Below, piece by piece: positions 14,787 through 30,300 of a stretch of 64,000 nucleotides of DNA (position 1 is its first letter; each line of letters starts with the position of its first letter). The notes under the pieces were generated by a model. It did not search any database and was not told where the DNA came from. It worked only from the letters and a program-made list of their open reading frames with translations. The DNA is from Ampullaceana balthica (Eukaryota > Mollusca > Gastropoda > Lymnaeidae), in NCBI GenBank assembly GCA_944989445.1, contig CALYLW010000438.1:62001-126000 (forward strand). The letters are read 5' to 3'. The position numbers and the translations under genes are program-made.

Positions 14787-17700
14787 TTTTTGGGGGGGGG
14801 TAATTTGGTGAGAGTCTGAAATCTCTTTTCGGGCTCATATGTCTGACATATATTTTTGTCTTATTATTTAACCTTACTGTTATTTCTGCCAGTCTTGATT
14901 GTTATTTTTTTTTCAGAAATGCGTCCATAAAGATCATAAAGATGAAGTACGTCTTTTTATTGTTCCTTTAAATATGTAAAAATAGATATATTTTTTTAAA
15001 TTGTTGAATCCAGGTTTTCTCACTTAGGTCCAATTTAGATTTAAACAATTTGGTTATTTAATATTTCTTCCAATGACAATCTCCTTATTTTATGAGGTTT
15101 TTAAAAAAATATTTTCATTGTGTAATATTGCTAAGTTTAGTTCCAGTTTAAGATAACTTTAAATACTGTACCGATCATGTGACTTAAGTTTGGACAATTA
15201 TAAGACAACTTTGACATTTTTTTGAATTCTAACCTTTCATAACAACGACGAACCCAAACTTTCCGACTAACAGTGTGAGTCCAATTATTGTTGTGACAAA
15301 TGTGTGACATACGTGTGACAGATATGTGACGGATGTGTGACAGACGTTAGATGTTTGACAGATGTGTTGCTGATGTGTGACGGATGTGTGGCAAGTTTGA
15401 GAATTATTTAGAAAAAAGTTGTATATACATTTGTGTTATGAATAATTGAAGCAATTTCACCTCCTCCTAAAGCTCCTCAGACGTTCCCATCTCTCCTCCT
15501 TTTCTTTTTTTCTCTACCTTTCCCTCTACATCGAACTGATTTCTGTGATATTACAAACCGTTTCCTCCTTTTTCTTCCGTTCATCTCTGTTTTCCTAAGC
15601 ACCTTTCTTTATCTACGTCATTTATTCATCATTTTTCCCACTTTCTCGCTTCGTCATTTATTCATCAATATTTTCCTCTTTCCCTCAGTTTTTCTTCTAC
15701 CTCTTTTTCGATGTCCTCTCTCAAATTTTATTTTAATCACTTACTCTTTCATATCTCCTTACCGTCTGCTTAAAATGTTTTTCTCCAGGCTCGCTCTATG
15801 TCTTTCTCATTCTCTATTTGCTACATCTAGAACAGAGACACAACAATACACAATAAAATAGAGCTACAAAAATCAACTTTATCGGAGCGTCTGCATTAGA
15901 TAGCAGAAGATAAAAAGAAAACAAAATGTATTAAAATCATTCAACAAATTTGTTCATAACATTTAAATGCCAAGGCTATAGAAATATAATGTTTAAACAA
16001 TTTATAACTCAATTTTTAAAGAAAAAATATTGATGTTTAAGTGATATAAGTAGTACTTGAATGAAATTAACTGTATTTTAACACGATAAGTAATTAATTC
16101 CACCAGAAACTCTGCTGGCAATTCAGGACATGAAAACCAAGTAGACTTTCAACTTCCAAGAAATCTCACCAAGGTGAAGTACATGTCATTTATTTCAAAT
16201 TTAAAAAGACAAACTCTCATCATTGAGATTTAGAGAGGAAATACTTGAGATATGAACTTAAAACTGACTCAGGCATTTCAACATCTTTGTCAATAGAAAC
16301 TGTATTTAGCGGTTAGTTCATGTAAGCAAATGTAATGTTTATTTGGAAGATAATTCATATAAACCATTGCAGTCTGTGTTTTGAAGCTAGTTAATGAGAA
16401 TAAATGTAGTGCGCGTTTGAGAGATAGACAAATGTAAGAGAAACAAAAAAGCGATTTCATAATTTCATAATAAGTTGTTTTTAACGCAATTTCCCTTGGA
16501 AAAATTGCCTTTATAGATTCGAAATGACTGTAACGCTTGCACATGCAACTCCTCCTGAACCATACCAGATAGAGGGTTCTGGTCTTTTGCAGATATGCTA
16601 AGGAGGTCCCAAGGATGTGCAACCGTCAAAAACATAACGAAATGGTTTACTGGATTTCCTGGAAAATAAAAATAAAACGAAAAATATCAGTATTTTGTCA
16701 ATTTCTCGCCAACCATAACATCTATCGGGTTGAACTAAACGTCAAACAATAGCTAATAATATTTAGAACAATGTTCGAGAAGGAATTGTTAAAAAATGAA
16801 ATTTGGAAGTTGGACTCCCATAATTTTAGAAGCAATTTTTGAAAGCAATTGTTTTTTGTTTTGTTTAAGAATTATGAATTTCAAATAACTTTTAATGTAA
16901 TCTAGAATGATAGGTAATTGGCTTTTCCCGCTTTGTGAATGCTTATGTTAGATTGTTGCGTGGTGCACGTTATATTGACACATTCTTGGTGCGATGTAGC
17001 GTTAGAGGATATGACGTCATATTGTGTTTAGTTTCAGAACTACTTATTTGAATCGACTTTTATTGTAATCTAGAATGATTTCGCTTGATAAAAAATCAGA
17101 AATTCCCTGTTGGAAATTGCCTTTAAATACTCATTCGAGTATTTATTTCTTGTTTTACAATATTTTGAAAGAATACGATTTTGAGAATTTACACTCCAAC
17201 AGCGCTAGCTACCACGAGTTTTGTACACAACAGCGTAAGCTACCAAAAGTTATGTACACAAAAACAGTGTTAGCTTCCAGAAGTTACGTACACAACAACG
17301 GCGTTAACTACCAGAAGTTATGTACACAACAACAACAACAATCACACTTTATGTTATCTACAACCCAGTTATCTACAAAATATGCTGTTGCTTGTTACAT
17401 TACTCCGCCATATTTCAAACAATCTAATGTTTTCTTCTTGGTTAAAGGTTTTGATTTTTTTTTAAATTATATAAAACTGTGTGTGTAAAAGTTTTATTTA
17501 TTCGTTTCTTTCTAATGTATCCACAAATTTTATTTAATTGAATCTTGCGAAACTTATTAATTTCAACAATTTAAAATTTCTTCTTTTCTCATTTTACAGC
17601 GTGATGAGGTGAGTCGATTAATTAGCATTTTTATTAGTTTTTACTCCGATTTATATGATAAAATATAACAGAGAAATTAAAGAAATGTTTCTCCCTATGT

Positions 17701-18306
17701 GTCGCAGTTCAACGTTCAGTTATTACTCATTTTACGCCACAGAGGTCACGTTAGCTTGAAACAATAATTACCTTGTCTTGTAGCCGTTTGGTCACTACAC
17801 GTTAACTTTGGTCACTCTCAGCTCTAGATTTGTGTTCACTTTATCCTGTATATTAGAACATATCTAGCTTTACATCTGTTATCTTATATACCAATCACGT
17901 GCCGAATAAAAAAAATTTCTTTGAAAAACGAGTATTGTAAATGATCCCATTAAGTCTGGCTTCGTTATTTTGCGAAATTGGTTAAGTCGCGGTAATTCCA
18001 TGGCTCCATAATTTTGTGACGTAACATGGCAATAAATAATACGTACGTATGATTTTCCAGCTATTTAATGTTTCTGTTTGCCGTGGTAGTTGTAGTTACT
18101 TGTTAAAAATTTATTTTTTTATAAAACATCATTTTCGAAAAGCAACAATTAAGGATTTTAAAAAAGTGAAACGGATTCTTATAAATTAACATTCGGCTTA
18201 CTACAAAGCATCAGTGATAAATAATTACCGATTCTTTTTTCTGTAATTTTTGTAATTAAAGTTCTTTTAATACATTGGATTAAAACAAGTGTACCAGGAT
18301 ATGTAT

Positions 18307-18397
<91 letters not shown>

Positions 18398-21300
18398 GAA
18401 CTTGAATTTGAACTATCCCTTAACCCGTTGTTGGGTCGTTGGGGCACCATCGTGAGCTGCTCACTAACACACGCCATTTGTCCCGGTCCTGTGATGCCCT
18501 TTGACTGTCACTGAATGACAGGCCGGTCCACTCTTTGATATTGTCCTCCCATCTCTTCTTTTGTCTGCCTCTTTTCCTTCCTCCCTGGACTGTGCCTTGC
18601 AATATAGTTTTTGTGAGACCTCCAGTTCTTGTCACGTGTCCGTATATAATAGGTGAGTATAAACGTAATTTAATTTTAAATAAATGTTATAGGGAAGAAA
18701 ACACGTTTATATTTGTATCATTTATTATCGTTCAATAATTTACACTGAAATCTGTCTTTTTTTTTGTTTGGTCCCATAACCTCGTGGTCGTAGGGTTTCT
18801 ATGTTTCCATTAGAACTTTCTTGGGGCTTGGTAGACCTTGGCGTGGCCCATCTCCTCACAAGGTCAGCGGAGGACTTTTTAGCGATAGTCATTCATCAAA
18901 ATTTTTATTGTGGCTTTAACGTGGGCTAGATCCCAAGGCCCTCAGCTTGTTAGGCGAGCGTACATTTGACTTCGGTATCCGCTACCTGCAGGGCCGGATT
19001 AAGCCACCTTGGTGCCCAAGGCACAAATCCACATTGGTGCCCCCTTCTGTCCCAGGCCCCGATCCTCCACTGACCACTTTTATGTTCAATATTATGCAAA
19101 AAACTAACAAAGAAAAACAGTTGTTCCTACATATAATTGTACTATTATCACTCATATAAAACATACAATAAGGTTTTTCTGTATTAAAATAATAGTTAAC
19201 AGATAAAATTACTGTAACTTTTTTAACAGATGAGAAAGTCAGAGAGAGCACACATTTACATTTTAAAAGTTATTTTTTTCTAGATTTACATCTGGCAAAC
19301 TTTTTGAGTACATCATCAAAGTTAATTTTGCGCTACAAGTCTGCCTCAATCTTCAGCAGAGATAAGGAATCAAACCTTTCTTGTTTCATTGTCGATCTAC
19401 TTGGATTTTTTGTACGTTTTAAATGAGAAAATGAGCGCTCAGTTTAAACGTTCGTAAACATTAATGTTAAAAATATGCGCAAGTCCATTTCTATATTGGA
19501 AAAGCAAACTGGATGTTGTCTCTATTACTTTGCATAATTCTGCATGACTCAACGTGTTGTTTTCAGATTTTGATGCACGAAACTTGCGAATATATGAGTT
19601 TAACTTTTGTACTTCAGAATATAAATTATTGTTCAGATCTTCAGGATAAGCATGTATTAGTCCTATATAACACTGAGATGTTTGTGGTACATCCACCAGA
19701 CAAGAAAATCTAACTGCTTGAGAGCAAATTTTAATTCTTGTATCTTCTTTGCAATGTTTGTCTGCTTCTCTTCTGGTGTCCCCCTTCTGTGACAGGTCTT
19801 ATTGTAAACACTCTTCGCTTCTATAATCTGAGGATGAGACTTTAGAATAGCTTTAGTTCCAACAGCATGTGCTTCTCATCTGGTATCGGAAAGAGAGTTT
19901 ACCAGCGTTCAATCCACAAAGCATCCTTTCAGAATCTTCCATCTGTTGGTTGAAGCTGAGAAAAAAGTATCGATCAGTTGCACTGTATGGAAGAAGTTTA
20001 CTGCCTCTAAACAAGAGTCAACGGCACTTCTGCCTACCAGATTTAGTGAATGGGTAGCACAGGGTATGTAGATAGTAAAATAATTTCCCTCGAGAATTTT
20101 GTTCTGCATGCCCTTTTAATACCAAGACATATTAGCGTTATCCGAGACTGACCTCTGCATTTCGCAAAATCAATATTGCAAACTTCACGTAAGTACTGCA
20201 ACTCTTGCTTAGCCATACATTCACCGGTGTGACTTTGCAGCACCAAGAAAGTAAAAAAGCGCTCAATGGGCTCTCCATCTACCAGATATCGAAGAACAAC
20301 GCTTAACTGATCTATAAGTGAAATATCGGGTGAAATAACAAGCTGAAATAACCGGAAGCCTTTACTTCACTTATAATTACTTAATGGACTTTTGGGGACA
20401 TAATTTTATTCAGTTCTTCACATATAGTTTGGGATACATAAGAAGGATTTCTTTTCCCAGAATTTCCTTATTTATCAATGTGTGATGCTAAAAATGGATC
20501 AAACTGACTGAGCAACTCCAGCAACACTAGAAAATTCAATTTTGTAAAGATCCACATTTTTCATTTGTCCCTTTAAAAGCGATTTCAGGGTTCAATTAAG
20601 ATTTCACAGGGCCCCTTGGCTGCAATTCAACCTGGGGCCCTGTTCAGCTATTTTATTATACAATTTAATAAGTTTGGAGTCCCTTAATTTAGTCTTAAAT
20701 CATTGGGGGCCCTTGGCTTTAGCCCAATCAGACTTCCATTTAATCTGCCCCTGTGCGATTTAATATTACATTTGCGATTTGCTAACGTCATGTCGATTAT
20801 GGACAATATACAAATTTTTCTTGAGGACTTGTGGTGCCCCCCTAAACGCTTGGTGCCCAAGGCACGTAACTTGTTTGCCTATAGGTTAATCCAGCCCTGG
20901 CTACCTGTAAGTGACCATAAATTCACCGAACTCGCGATTACATAAGTATAAACCCGAAAGACCACGACTTAACGGGGTCGAACGGAATAACCTAAGTATT
21001 GAATACACCGATGACGTTTCTGACGTCCATTCACAAACGTCTGCTAATTACTTTCTAGAAATAACTCACTCGCATTTGGGACGTAATAAAATACACTATT
21101 ACAAACGATAAAACAAAATCACGCTAAAATTAGGATATCTCATGTAAAATGAAATACTTGCAGTTAAGACAAACACGTTGTGCCTGTTATTTTATTTTTT
21201 ATTATCAAAATGTAAATTAGTGCCACTAATATAACGTAATGTAGCACCTCGAGTAGCAATTCTTTCAGAAATTCCATCTGTTCATTTGTTTTGTTTTTTA

Positions 21301-24300
21301 CTCAAATTTAAAAACTGAAGTAAAGTTTGGTCAACATGCTAAAGTAGACCGTCAATTTTCTCATTTATAAGAGGAAATATTTTTTACAAACATGGTGTAG
21401 CGTGTGGTCTACTGTTTATGTTTTATATAACAACTAGCGTATCACCCGTCAAAAATGACGGAAGTTTTCAAAATAAATACACATCATAAAAAATAACGTA
21501 ATACAAAACTTTCGTGTATTTCATTTATTTTTAGTTGATTCATGTATTATCATATTGAACAATTTTATGCGGAACATTCGAAAAGAGTTATATTTGGTGC
21601 AGTAATTTTTGGTGCGCACTATTGAACAAATCAGCATTACATCCAAGAAGCATTTCATCCATTACGGGAATTATGTATGTTGATGATTACGTCATTATGT
21701 ATTCATTTTTTCAGAAACATGCCCAACATAAGCCTCCTGGGGAGAAGGTGAGTAATTTAGTCAATGTTAAAAAAATAACTTAGAGATGTCGGTCAATTTT
21801 ACTAATTTGTCAATGTTAGCCATTGTTGGTAAAAGTGACTAATTCTTGGGATTTCTTGAGTGAGAGAAGGAGAGGGATATAGAGAAAGAAGAGAAGCTTA
21901 AATAATGAATAGCTTTTCTCTGTTATTTTAGAATGACGCTGATCCCCATGCTCCTGGAGAAAAGGTGAGATTCATAGTAAATTATCAGGGAATGTAACAA
22001 TAGTTACAGTAATATAACCATGGGAACAGTAATGTAACAATTATTACAGTAATATAACCATGGTAGCAGTAATATCATAATAGATACAGTAATATAACCA
22101 TGTTAACAGTAACTTAACAATGACAACAGTAAAGTAACCATGACACCTGATTAAGATTTTCTTCATGATTTTTAACATATATTTTGAAATAAAATTATTA
22201 TAAATGACTGCATAAATGGTAATAGTTCAGTATTCATAAATATAAAATATCCTCCAACAGAATGGCGCCAGCAGCCCAGGGGAAGGTAACCTCAAAAACC
22301 CGGTCAAGGTGAGAAGTTGTCATTAGTTTTAGCAATGTCAAGGACAACACAATAATGTGATTATGTTCTAACAAACATTTCATGGAATATATTCCAACTA
22401 GTGCCAGTGTAAATCTGAATATTCTAGAACTATAGGCACAGGGTAATAAATGGCTTGGGTAAATCTGATTATTCTAAAGCTATAGGGTAAAATATGGCGA
22501 GGGTAAATCTGGTTATTCTAGAACAGGGGTCGGGGAAACTTTTTGTCTGAGAGACCCATAAGCACCACGTATTTTTAAAAGTAATTCCGTGAGAGCCATT
22601 TATTATGTTTAACTAAAAATTCAAGTAAATGTGTGCATGTTGCTTAATTTCAACACTTAAAGTATAATAATTATGTCTCTGAATTATTTTTTAATAACAA
22701 TATTATACTGTTTTTTTTAAAATATGCAATTAATATGTAGATTAAATGAGTCTGAATAAAGTTTTTTTTAAATAAACGAACATTTTTCTGAGAGCCAGAT
22801 GCAGCCATCAATTGAGCCACATCTGGCTCGCGAGCCATGGTTTCCCGACCCCTGTTCTAGAGCTATAAGGTTGTACAGGATTATTGTAAATGTGAGCGAT
22901 GCCACAACATGAACATTCAGAACGATCATTAACATCAAAACAAAGTAACAAACGTAAAGGACGTGCAATTTAATTCAAGATCAAATAAGCCCGTGCCTCA
23001 TTTTAAAATAAGTAGCTCTGTCACAAAATCTGGGTTTTCATATGTTAAGAGGTGTTAAAGATAATTGCGGACCGGCAGAAATTTTTTTCCATTGCACCAG
23101 GGACCGGTGAGCTATTTTCCCTGTACTGACGTGGTAGCGAAATGTCCTTTCTTGGTAACTTCGCGGACCACCACTTTGAGAAGCACTGTTCTAGAGCTCT
23201 GGAGTAATATAACACAAGAGACAAACTGAATTATCTTGAGCTATATGGTAATATATGGCAAGGGTAATTCTGAATATTCTTGAGCTAGGTAATATGTGGT
23301 TATTGCTAATGTTTCCAATGTATATTGAAAACCCAGGAGAATCTTAACATCAAACCAAAGTGATCAAAGTGAAGGACATGACATTTATTTCAAATGAAAT
23401 TTTCAGCTCTCATCCGCACCCGGTGGGCTCATATGTTCAATGAGATATAGAAATGAAATACTTTAGATAAAAAAACTTACAACGGACTTAACATATTTGC
23501 CAATAGAAAATTTGTTTTAAGGTTGGTTCATGTAAACAATTGTAATGAGTGTTTCAACTTTATTTAGGCATTTTAAACATCTTTGTCAATAAAAATGTGC
23601 TTGGAGGTTTTTTTTTATGTAAACAGTTGTATTGTGTGTTTGGGGGTTAGTTTATGTAAACAATTGTAATGTATGGTTGAGAGATGGTCGTTATATTTTA
23701 ACAAATCTAAAAGACGAAAGCAAAAACGCGCTATTATAGTTCCACAATAATAACGTATTTCTTCTTGTCAACAATTTTAGAGCATACGTTTTAGAGACTT
23801 TACACTACTACAACGTTTCCCTCCACGTGTTATATACACAATACAAGAGTTTGTAACCACTCCTGATGTACACAACAACAGCGTTAGCTACAACACGTTA
23901 TGTACACAACAGTGTCAGCTACCACCCGTTATTAACAAAACAACGGAGTTAGCTAACCACACGTTGTGTACTGTGGACCAATGTTCCCTCTAAGGTTCGT
24001 TGGTCCGTGTGCAAAGAGAAAAAACTCGCGTGCAAAGTTTCTCAGGATATATTTGTGTGCAATATTTTACAAAATTTACTGCGCGGTAGTTCTAAACTGC
24101 TGCGCGGCGTCAGTCAGATAGATGTCTGCGCGGCCGCGCGACCGTGCACCTTAAAGGGAACATTGCTGTGGACCTGAGTTTTCTACAAAATATGTTATAT
24201 CTTGTTACATTACTCCGCCATATTTTCAAAAATCTAATGTTTCCTTCTGGGTTAAAAATTCTAATGAAACTTATAACATGAAGATGTATGTGTATGAGTT

Positions 24301-27300
24301 TTATTCGTTTTCTCTGTATTGTAAACCCAAATTTTATTTCGTTGAACCTTGTGTGACTTATTTATTACAAAAAAATATAATTTTCTTCTTGTTATCTCTA
24401 TTTACAGCGTGATGAGGTGAGTCGATGTTTAATTTAAAAAGGAGTGCTTTACAAGAGGCGGGCATTAGTTACCAATGTAGGAAATATTCCTTAAGTATTT
24501 AATATATCGATGATGTTTCTGATACCAAGTACAAACATATGCGGCTATAAATAACTCATCTACGTTTTGTGCGTTACTAAACCATACTATTTTTTAAAAT
24601 TAAACTATAAAATAAGAGCACGCTACAAGTCAATAATCTAATTTCAAGTGAGATTTCTATAGATAAACAACTTAGTCGCATTTTAATGCGTGGGTTGTTT
24701 TTTTTCATTAACCAAAATTTAATTTAGTGCAATTAATGTAATTTTGCATTTGTGAAGTTACATTACTATTTACGTTTTTAAGGAAAGTGACTTTTAAATC
24801 AAAATACAAATTTCATGAATAGTTCTCAGAGTAGAATCTCGGAGGGGAAGTCTTGAAGCCATTTAATTATTTTTTTCTTTGGTTTTTACATAAATTTAAA
24901 AATTGTAAATTTTATTCAGAAGGCTAACGTAGACCGTCAGTTTCCTCATCATACAGAGGGGTGTATTTACGACATTGTGTTGTGTGTGTTCTACTGTTCA
25001 TGGTTTTATGGAACAATGACTCCAAACATAGATCCGTCATTATGTCTTCGTGTTTTATAGAACATTGACTCTGTCATTATGTCTTCATGTTTTATAGAAC
25101 ATTGACTCTGTCATTATGTCTTCGTGTTTTATAGAACATTGACTCTGTCATTATGTCTTCGTGTTTTATAGAACATTGACTCTGTCATTATGTCTTCATG
25201 TTTTATAGAACATTGACTCTGTCATTATGTCTTCGTGTTTTATAGAACATTGACTCTGTCATTATGTCTTCGTGTTTTATAGAACATTGACTCTGTCATT
25301 ATGTCTTCGTGTTTTATAGAACATTGACTCCGTCATTATGTCTTCATGTTTTATAGAACATTGACTCCGTCATTATGTCTTCATGTTTTATAGAACATTG
25401 ACTCTGTCATTATGTCTTCGTGTTTTATAGAACATTGACTCTGTCATTATGTCTTCATGTTTTATAGAACATTGACTCTGTCATTATGTCTTCATGTTTT
25501 ATAGAACATTGACTCTGTCATTATGTCTTCGTGTTTTATAGAACATTGACTCTGTCATTATGTCTTCGTGTTTTATAGAACATTGACTCTGTCATTATGT
25601 CTTCGTGTTTTATAGAACATTGACTCTGTCATTATGTCTTCGTGTTTTATAGAACATTGACTCTGTCATTATGTCTTCGTGTTTTATAGAACATTGACTC
25701 TGTCATTATGTCTTCGTGTTTTATAGAACATTGACTCTGTCATTATGTCTTCATGTTTTATAGAACATTGACTCCGTCATTATGTCTTCGTGTTTTATAG
25801 AACATTGACTCAAAACATTGACTCCGTCATTATGTCTTCATGTTTTATGAAAATGATCAAACATTGACTCCGTCATTATGTCTTCATGTTTTATAACTAA
25901 CTGGAGTATGTCTTTCCACCCAGAAAAGTGTCAACTGTTAAGAGTAACAAAGAAAAAGAAACAAATAAATTCAAAATATGAAATTCATGGAAAAGAACTG
26001 ACCCAAACTAAAGATGCAAAATACTTAGGAGTCTTAATAAATGAGAAACTATCATGGAATCCCCATGTCAATGAAGTTATTAAAAAATCAAACAAAACCT
26101 TCGGCTTTATAAAAAGGAAACTTTAACAAATGTAATAGAGATATAAAACTAAAATGCTACCTCACTTTGGTGAGACCTGTACTAGAATATGCATCTTCTG
26201 TATGGGACCCATCCACCAAAGAAAACATTGATAAACTAGAACAAATTCAAAAAAGAGCTGCCAGATTCATTACTGGAGAATATTCGAAACTGACAAGAAT
26301 AACACCATTAGTTAAATCATTAAACCTTGAAACACTAGAGGATAGAAGAACCAAGAGCAAAGTAGTAATCATACATAAAGCAATTAATTCTAATTTAGAA
26401 ATACAACACAAAGATAACTTAATACAACCCTCAGATAGACATAAGGATAAAAACACCTTTCTTATTCCGTATGCAAGAACAAACACATACAAGTTTTCCT
26501 TCTTCCCGTCCGGAATTCGGGCGTGGAATGGGTTGCCTGAAGAATCCAGGAAAACCAACACTTTATCAACATTTAAATCTCTAATAAAAATGCAGGACTA
26601 AACACAAACCATAGATAAGCGTAGGACGCAATAATCTTCTGTATAGAAGGAGCGTCTGTAAACAGATAAGATAAGATAAGATTTATAGAACATTGATTCC
26701 AAACATTGACTCTGTCATTATGTCTTCATATTTTCAGAAACATGCCCAACATAATCCTGGAGAGAAGGTGCGTAATTTAGTCCATGTTAATAATAGGACT
26801 GTAGATATCGGTAAATTAGACTAACTTAGTCCATGTTAGCACTGGGATTGAGATGTCGGTAAATTTGAATAATTTATTAATTTGAACATCCGTTGGTAAA
26901 AGTAATTAGGTGATACAGAGATGGGTAAAGAGAAGTATAACTAATTTTAAATTTATGTTATTATAGAATGACGCTGATCCCAAGGCTCCTGGAGAAAAGG
27001 TGAGAATCTTAGTAAATTACAACAGTAACCTAACAATGACAAATGGAATTTAATAATAACAAGAGTAATGTAAATTTGACTACAGTGATTTCACTACGAA
27101 ACTGTTCAAGATTTTCTTTATGATTTTTTAGTTATTTTGAAAAATTTTCATATAAATGACTGCACAATTTTTTTATAAGAATTCAATATCCCTAAAGATA
27201 ACAAAATATCCTCCAACAGAATGGCGACAAGAACCCAGGAGAAGATAACCACCACAAAAACCCGGTCAAGGTGAGAAGTTGGCATTAGTTTTAGCAATGT

Positions 27301-30300
27301 CAAGGAAAACACACACATTTTTATGATTTTCTAAAAACTATTTGTGAGAATATATATTTCAACTAGGGCGAGGGTAAATCTGAATAGTCTAGATTCTAGA
27401 GCTCTAGGGTATTATATGGTGAGGGTAAATCTGAATATTCTAGAGCTATAGGTTAATATATGGGTAATGTTTATGTTGACTATGGCACAAAGTTAGTGAC
27501 CTACCTAGGGGCCATCCATAAATGACGTCACGCGATTTTGACCGATTTTTTACACCCCCTCCCCCCCTCGTCCCGCGTCTTCACAAAAACTTAGACCCCC
27601 CCCTCCAACAGGACGTCACAAAGATTTGCACACCTCCCCTAAATGCTATATTTTCTATTTGAAAAAGAGCATGTTTCAAATCACTTTTTTGTCATTTAAG
27701 TATGTATTTAGTTTAATGTTGCACTCTAATATCGTGACACGCGTGAAGCCATGTAAAACATCAAATAAATTGTAAGAAATCAAATATTTAAGAGGAACGT
27801 TTCATTTAAAGTTGCGCGTTTTTTATGTGACGTCACATTTGTCAAGTACTCCCCTCCCCCTCGTCACACATCGTCACAAATGTGTGGACCCCCCTCCCCC
27901 TTAGGTGTGGGACGTCATTTATGGACCCCACCAGGGGAAATTTTCAGAGTTTTTATGTCGAGGAAATCTGAGTGCGAAACATTAAGGTAGACGAATCAAC
28001 ATCTGACGATTGCCTTGACGTGTTATTAATTTTTAAGGTTAAAAAATTTGGTTGGGAAATAGACTTGTCGGGTAAAAGATTGATGAGGAACTAGATTGTT
28101 CGGGAAATAGATTGGTCAGGATAAGATGAATTTGATGTTGCTCCAAAAGGGCCAGTGCTAAGAGAATTGATGTGAAAGTATCAATAAAGAGAGTAAACAT
28201 TTAGTACTAAGATTTTCATTAGACTTTTTTAACAATAGTTTGATTAGTGTTTTGTTATGTGGAGCACTTAGAATATGTATGTTGTGTAATTTAATAAAAA
28301 TGAGAAATATAACTTTATCATTATTGGGCGTTCGGCTGGCGTACCGAGAGTCGGGTTCGAGTCCTACTTGTTCCCATTGTGTAAGGCTGTCCCTCAGGTG
28401 TGACTTGTGACGTGTATCTGATATTAGTTGTCCCCTGAGTCCACCCAGCTCTGATGTGTATCTGATATTATTTGGGCTAACGCAAAGGCGACTGGGCAAT
28501 GTGCTAGCCACACCATCCCCTCCTATTGGATAAACGGCATTTTAATCGAAGTAACGCCATTGGACGGAGTGGACTATTTATAAGAATGTTAAAATGTGAT
28601 ACTTCATTGTATCAGGCATAGGTCCTGGTGTCAGACGCGTAACTAAGTAAGAACTGAAGAGCAGCTTTTGGAAAAGAAATGTATTTACAGTAATGAAGAC
28701 TAAACATAGGATGCTGCTTTATTTATCATTAGTTCAGTTATGTTCTATTCTCCCCGGCACTATACCTTCTAATACTGCTTTACTATTGGACATTTGAACA
28801 GGCCAATACATAATCATTGAGTTCACGTACAATAACCATGCTCATGCCATTCCTGCTCTTATTTCCTGAATTTACTTCCATTTGCATTTGTATCAATTTT
28901 CTGATGACATCATTTTCTGTTATTTTCTTTAAAATTAAAACTCATCTTTTCTACTTATTTATGTTTAATTTTCTGTATCTATTTATTCACAGAGAGAAGG
29001 GGTAAGTCATGTACATATAAACTACATACTGGAGACTTGAAACATGGCATATCAAAAGCTATATAATATGAAATATATCAAAGTTACATGCATATTTTAT
29101 AAGATGGTTACGAAGTATTTATGGGATTTTTAAAAACGTTTACATAATTTAACTTCAACGTAATTTGCCTGGAGGTTTCTACAAAGAATTGGCGGGGTAG
29201 GGGAGAGGGGGGAGTAGCCTTTATTAATCTGACATTTAAATGGAAAAATAACTTCCCGTCCGCAGCCCCTCCAGAACAAGGTTTTGAATGGATTAAATTT
29301 ATTAATATGGGAATGAATTGCTCGTCTCTGAGAGCTGCAATGACACAAAGGTTCAATGAAGAACCGTGTTTTTTTTTATCTCAATTCTTGTTGGTAAAAT
29401 GTAAAGAAAGTTTGGATGGTGAGGTGAACGTATCACACCGACCACTTTCACTCAACCCAGAACTTGTAAGCAAGAAGCATCATTCCAAATTATATTCATT
29501 ACACTTAGAGGTATGAAAGTAAAACCTTAATGATAATAAATATCTTTTCTTATAGACTAAAACAAGGCCTGTGGTAAATATACATGACGGTTAGCAGTGG
29601 AGCATCCACTGGGATATAAATAACGCTAACAGTGGAGCATCCACTCGGATTATTAGCAGATTAATGGTGTTAACATCATCAATTTTATTGTGGTTGTGCT
29701 ATGTACCTAACAATTTTATGGTGGTAGGGATATATAATTTTTTTTATGATTGTAGTGCTAATCAGTGCTATATACCTAATGATTGTATGGTGGTAGTGCT
29801 ATAAACCTAATGATTGTATGGTGGTAGTGCTCTATAGATAATGATTGTATGGTTGTAGTGATATAAACGAATGATTGTATGGTGGTAGGGCTATAAACCT
29901 GATGATTGTATGGTGGTAGTGCTATATAGATAATGATTTTACTGTAGTGGTAGTGCTATATACCTAATGATTGTATGGTGGTAGTACTATAAACCTAATG
30001 ATTTTTTGGTGGTAGTGCTATATGGATGATTGTATGTGGTAATGCTATAAACGTATCTATTTTATGTCGGCAGTGCTATATAACTAAAGATTTTATGGTG
30101 GTAGTGCTTTATACGAGTTGCTTTTTAAGTTGGTAGTGTGACATATTTAATGATTTATGGTGATAGTGTTGCATAGATAATAATTAACCAGTGGTAGTGC
30201 TAAATAAGTAATGACTGATTTGCAGTGGTTCTATTTACGTAATGAGTTTTTCGTGGTCGTGCGATATGCATAATGATTTATTTGTGGTATTGCTAAATCT

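Larger units (their letters stand above)
23341..27490 (+). repeat. Second copy of tandemly duplicated four-exon segment
   Basis: From TCTTAACATCAAACCAAAG on, this segment parallels 16150-23340. In order it repeats the upstream intron (GACATTTATTTCAAAT, GGTTCATGTAAACA, CAACAGCGTTAGCTA, ATTACTCCGCCATATTT), the RDE micro-exon, the KHAQH, NDADP and NG..NPVK exons, and the downstream intron (GGCATTAGTTTTAGCAATGTCAAGGA). Copy 1 is longer because of the TA/LINE/hAT/Helitron insertions. Copy 2 has its own minisatellite, LINE and MITE. Confidence 0.8.

Noticed and set aside
16081..16145. Possible extra gene B exon after CACCAG, ending before GTAGAC
   Set aside because: In phase 0 it hits TGA; other phases do not match the neighbouring exons.
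17075..17488. 137-codon plus-strand frame upstream of exon 4
   Set aside because: It is intronic sequence duplicated at 23700-24330, where the frame is not kept; includes ACAACA repeats.
25029..25891. CRISPR-like regular repeat array
   Set aside because: Units are directly head-to-tail without spacers, and the DNA is eukaryotic; it is a minisatellite. The same holds for the arrays at 13100, 13813, 43321 and 49612.
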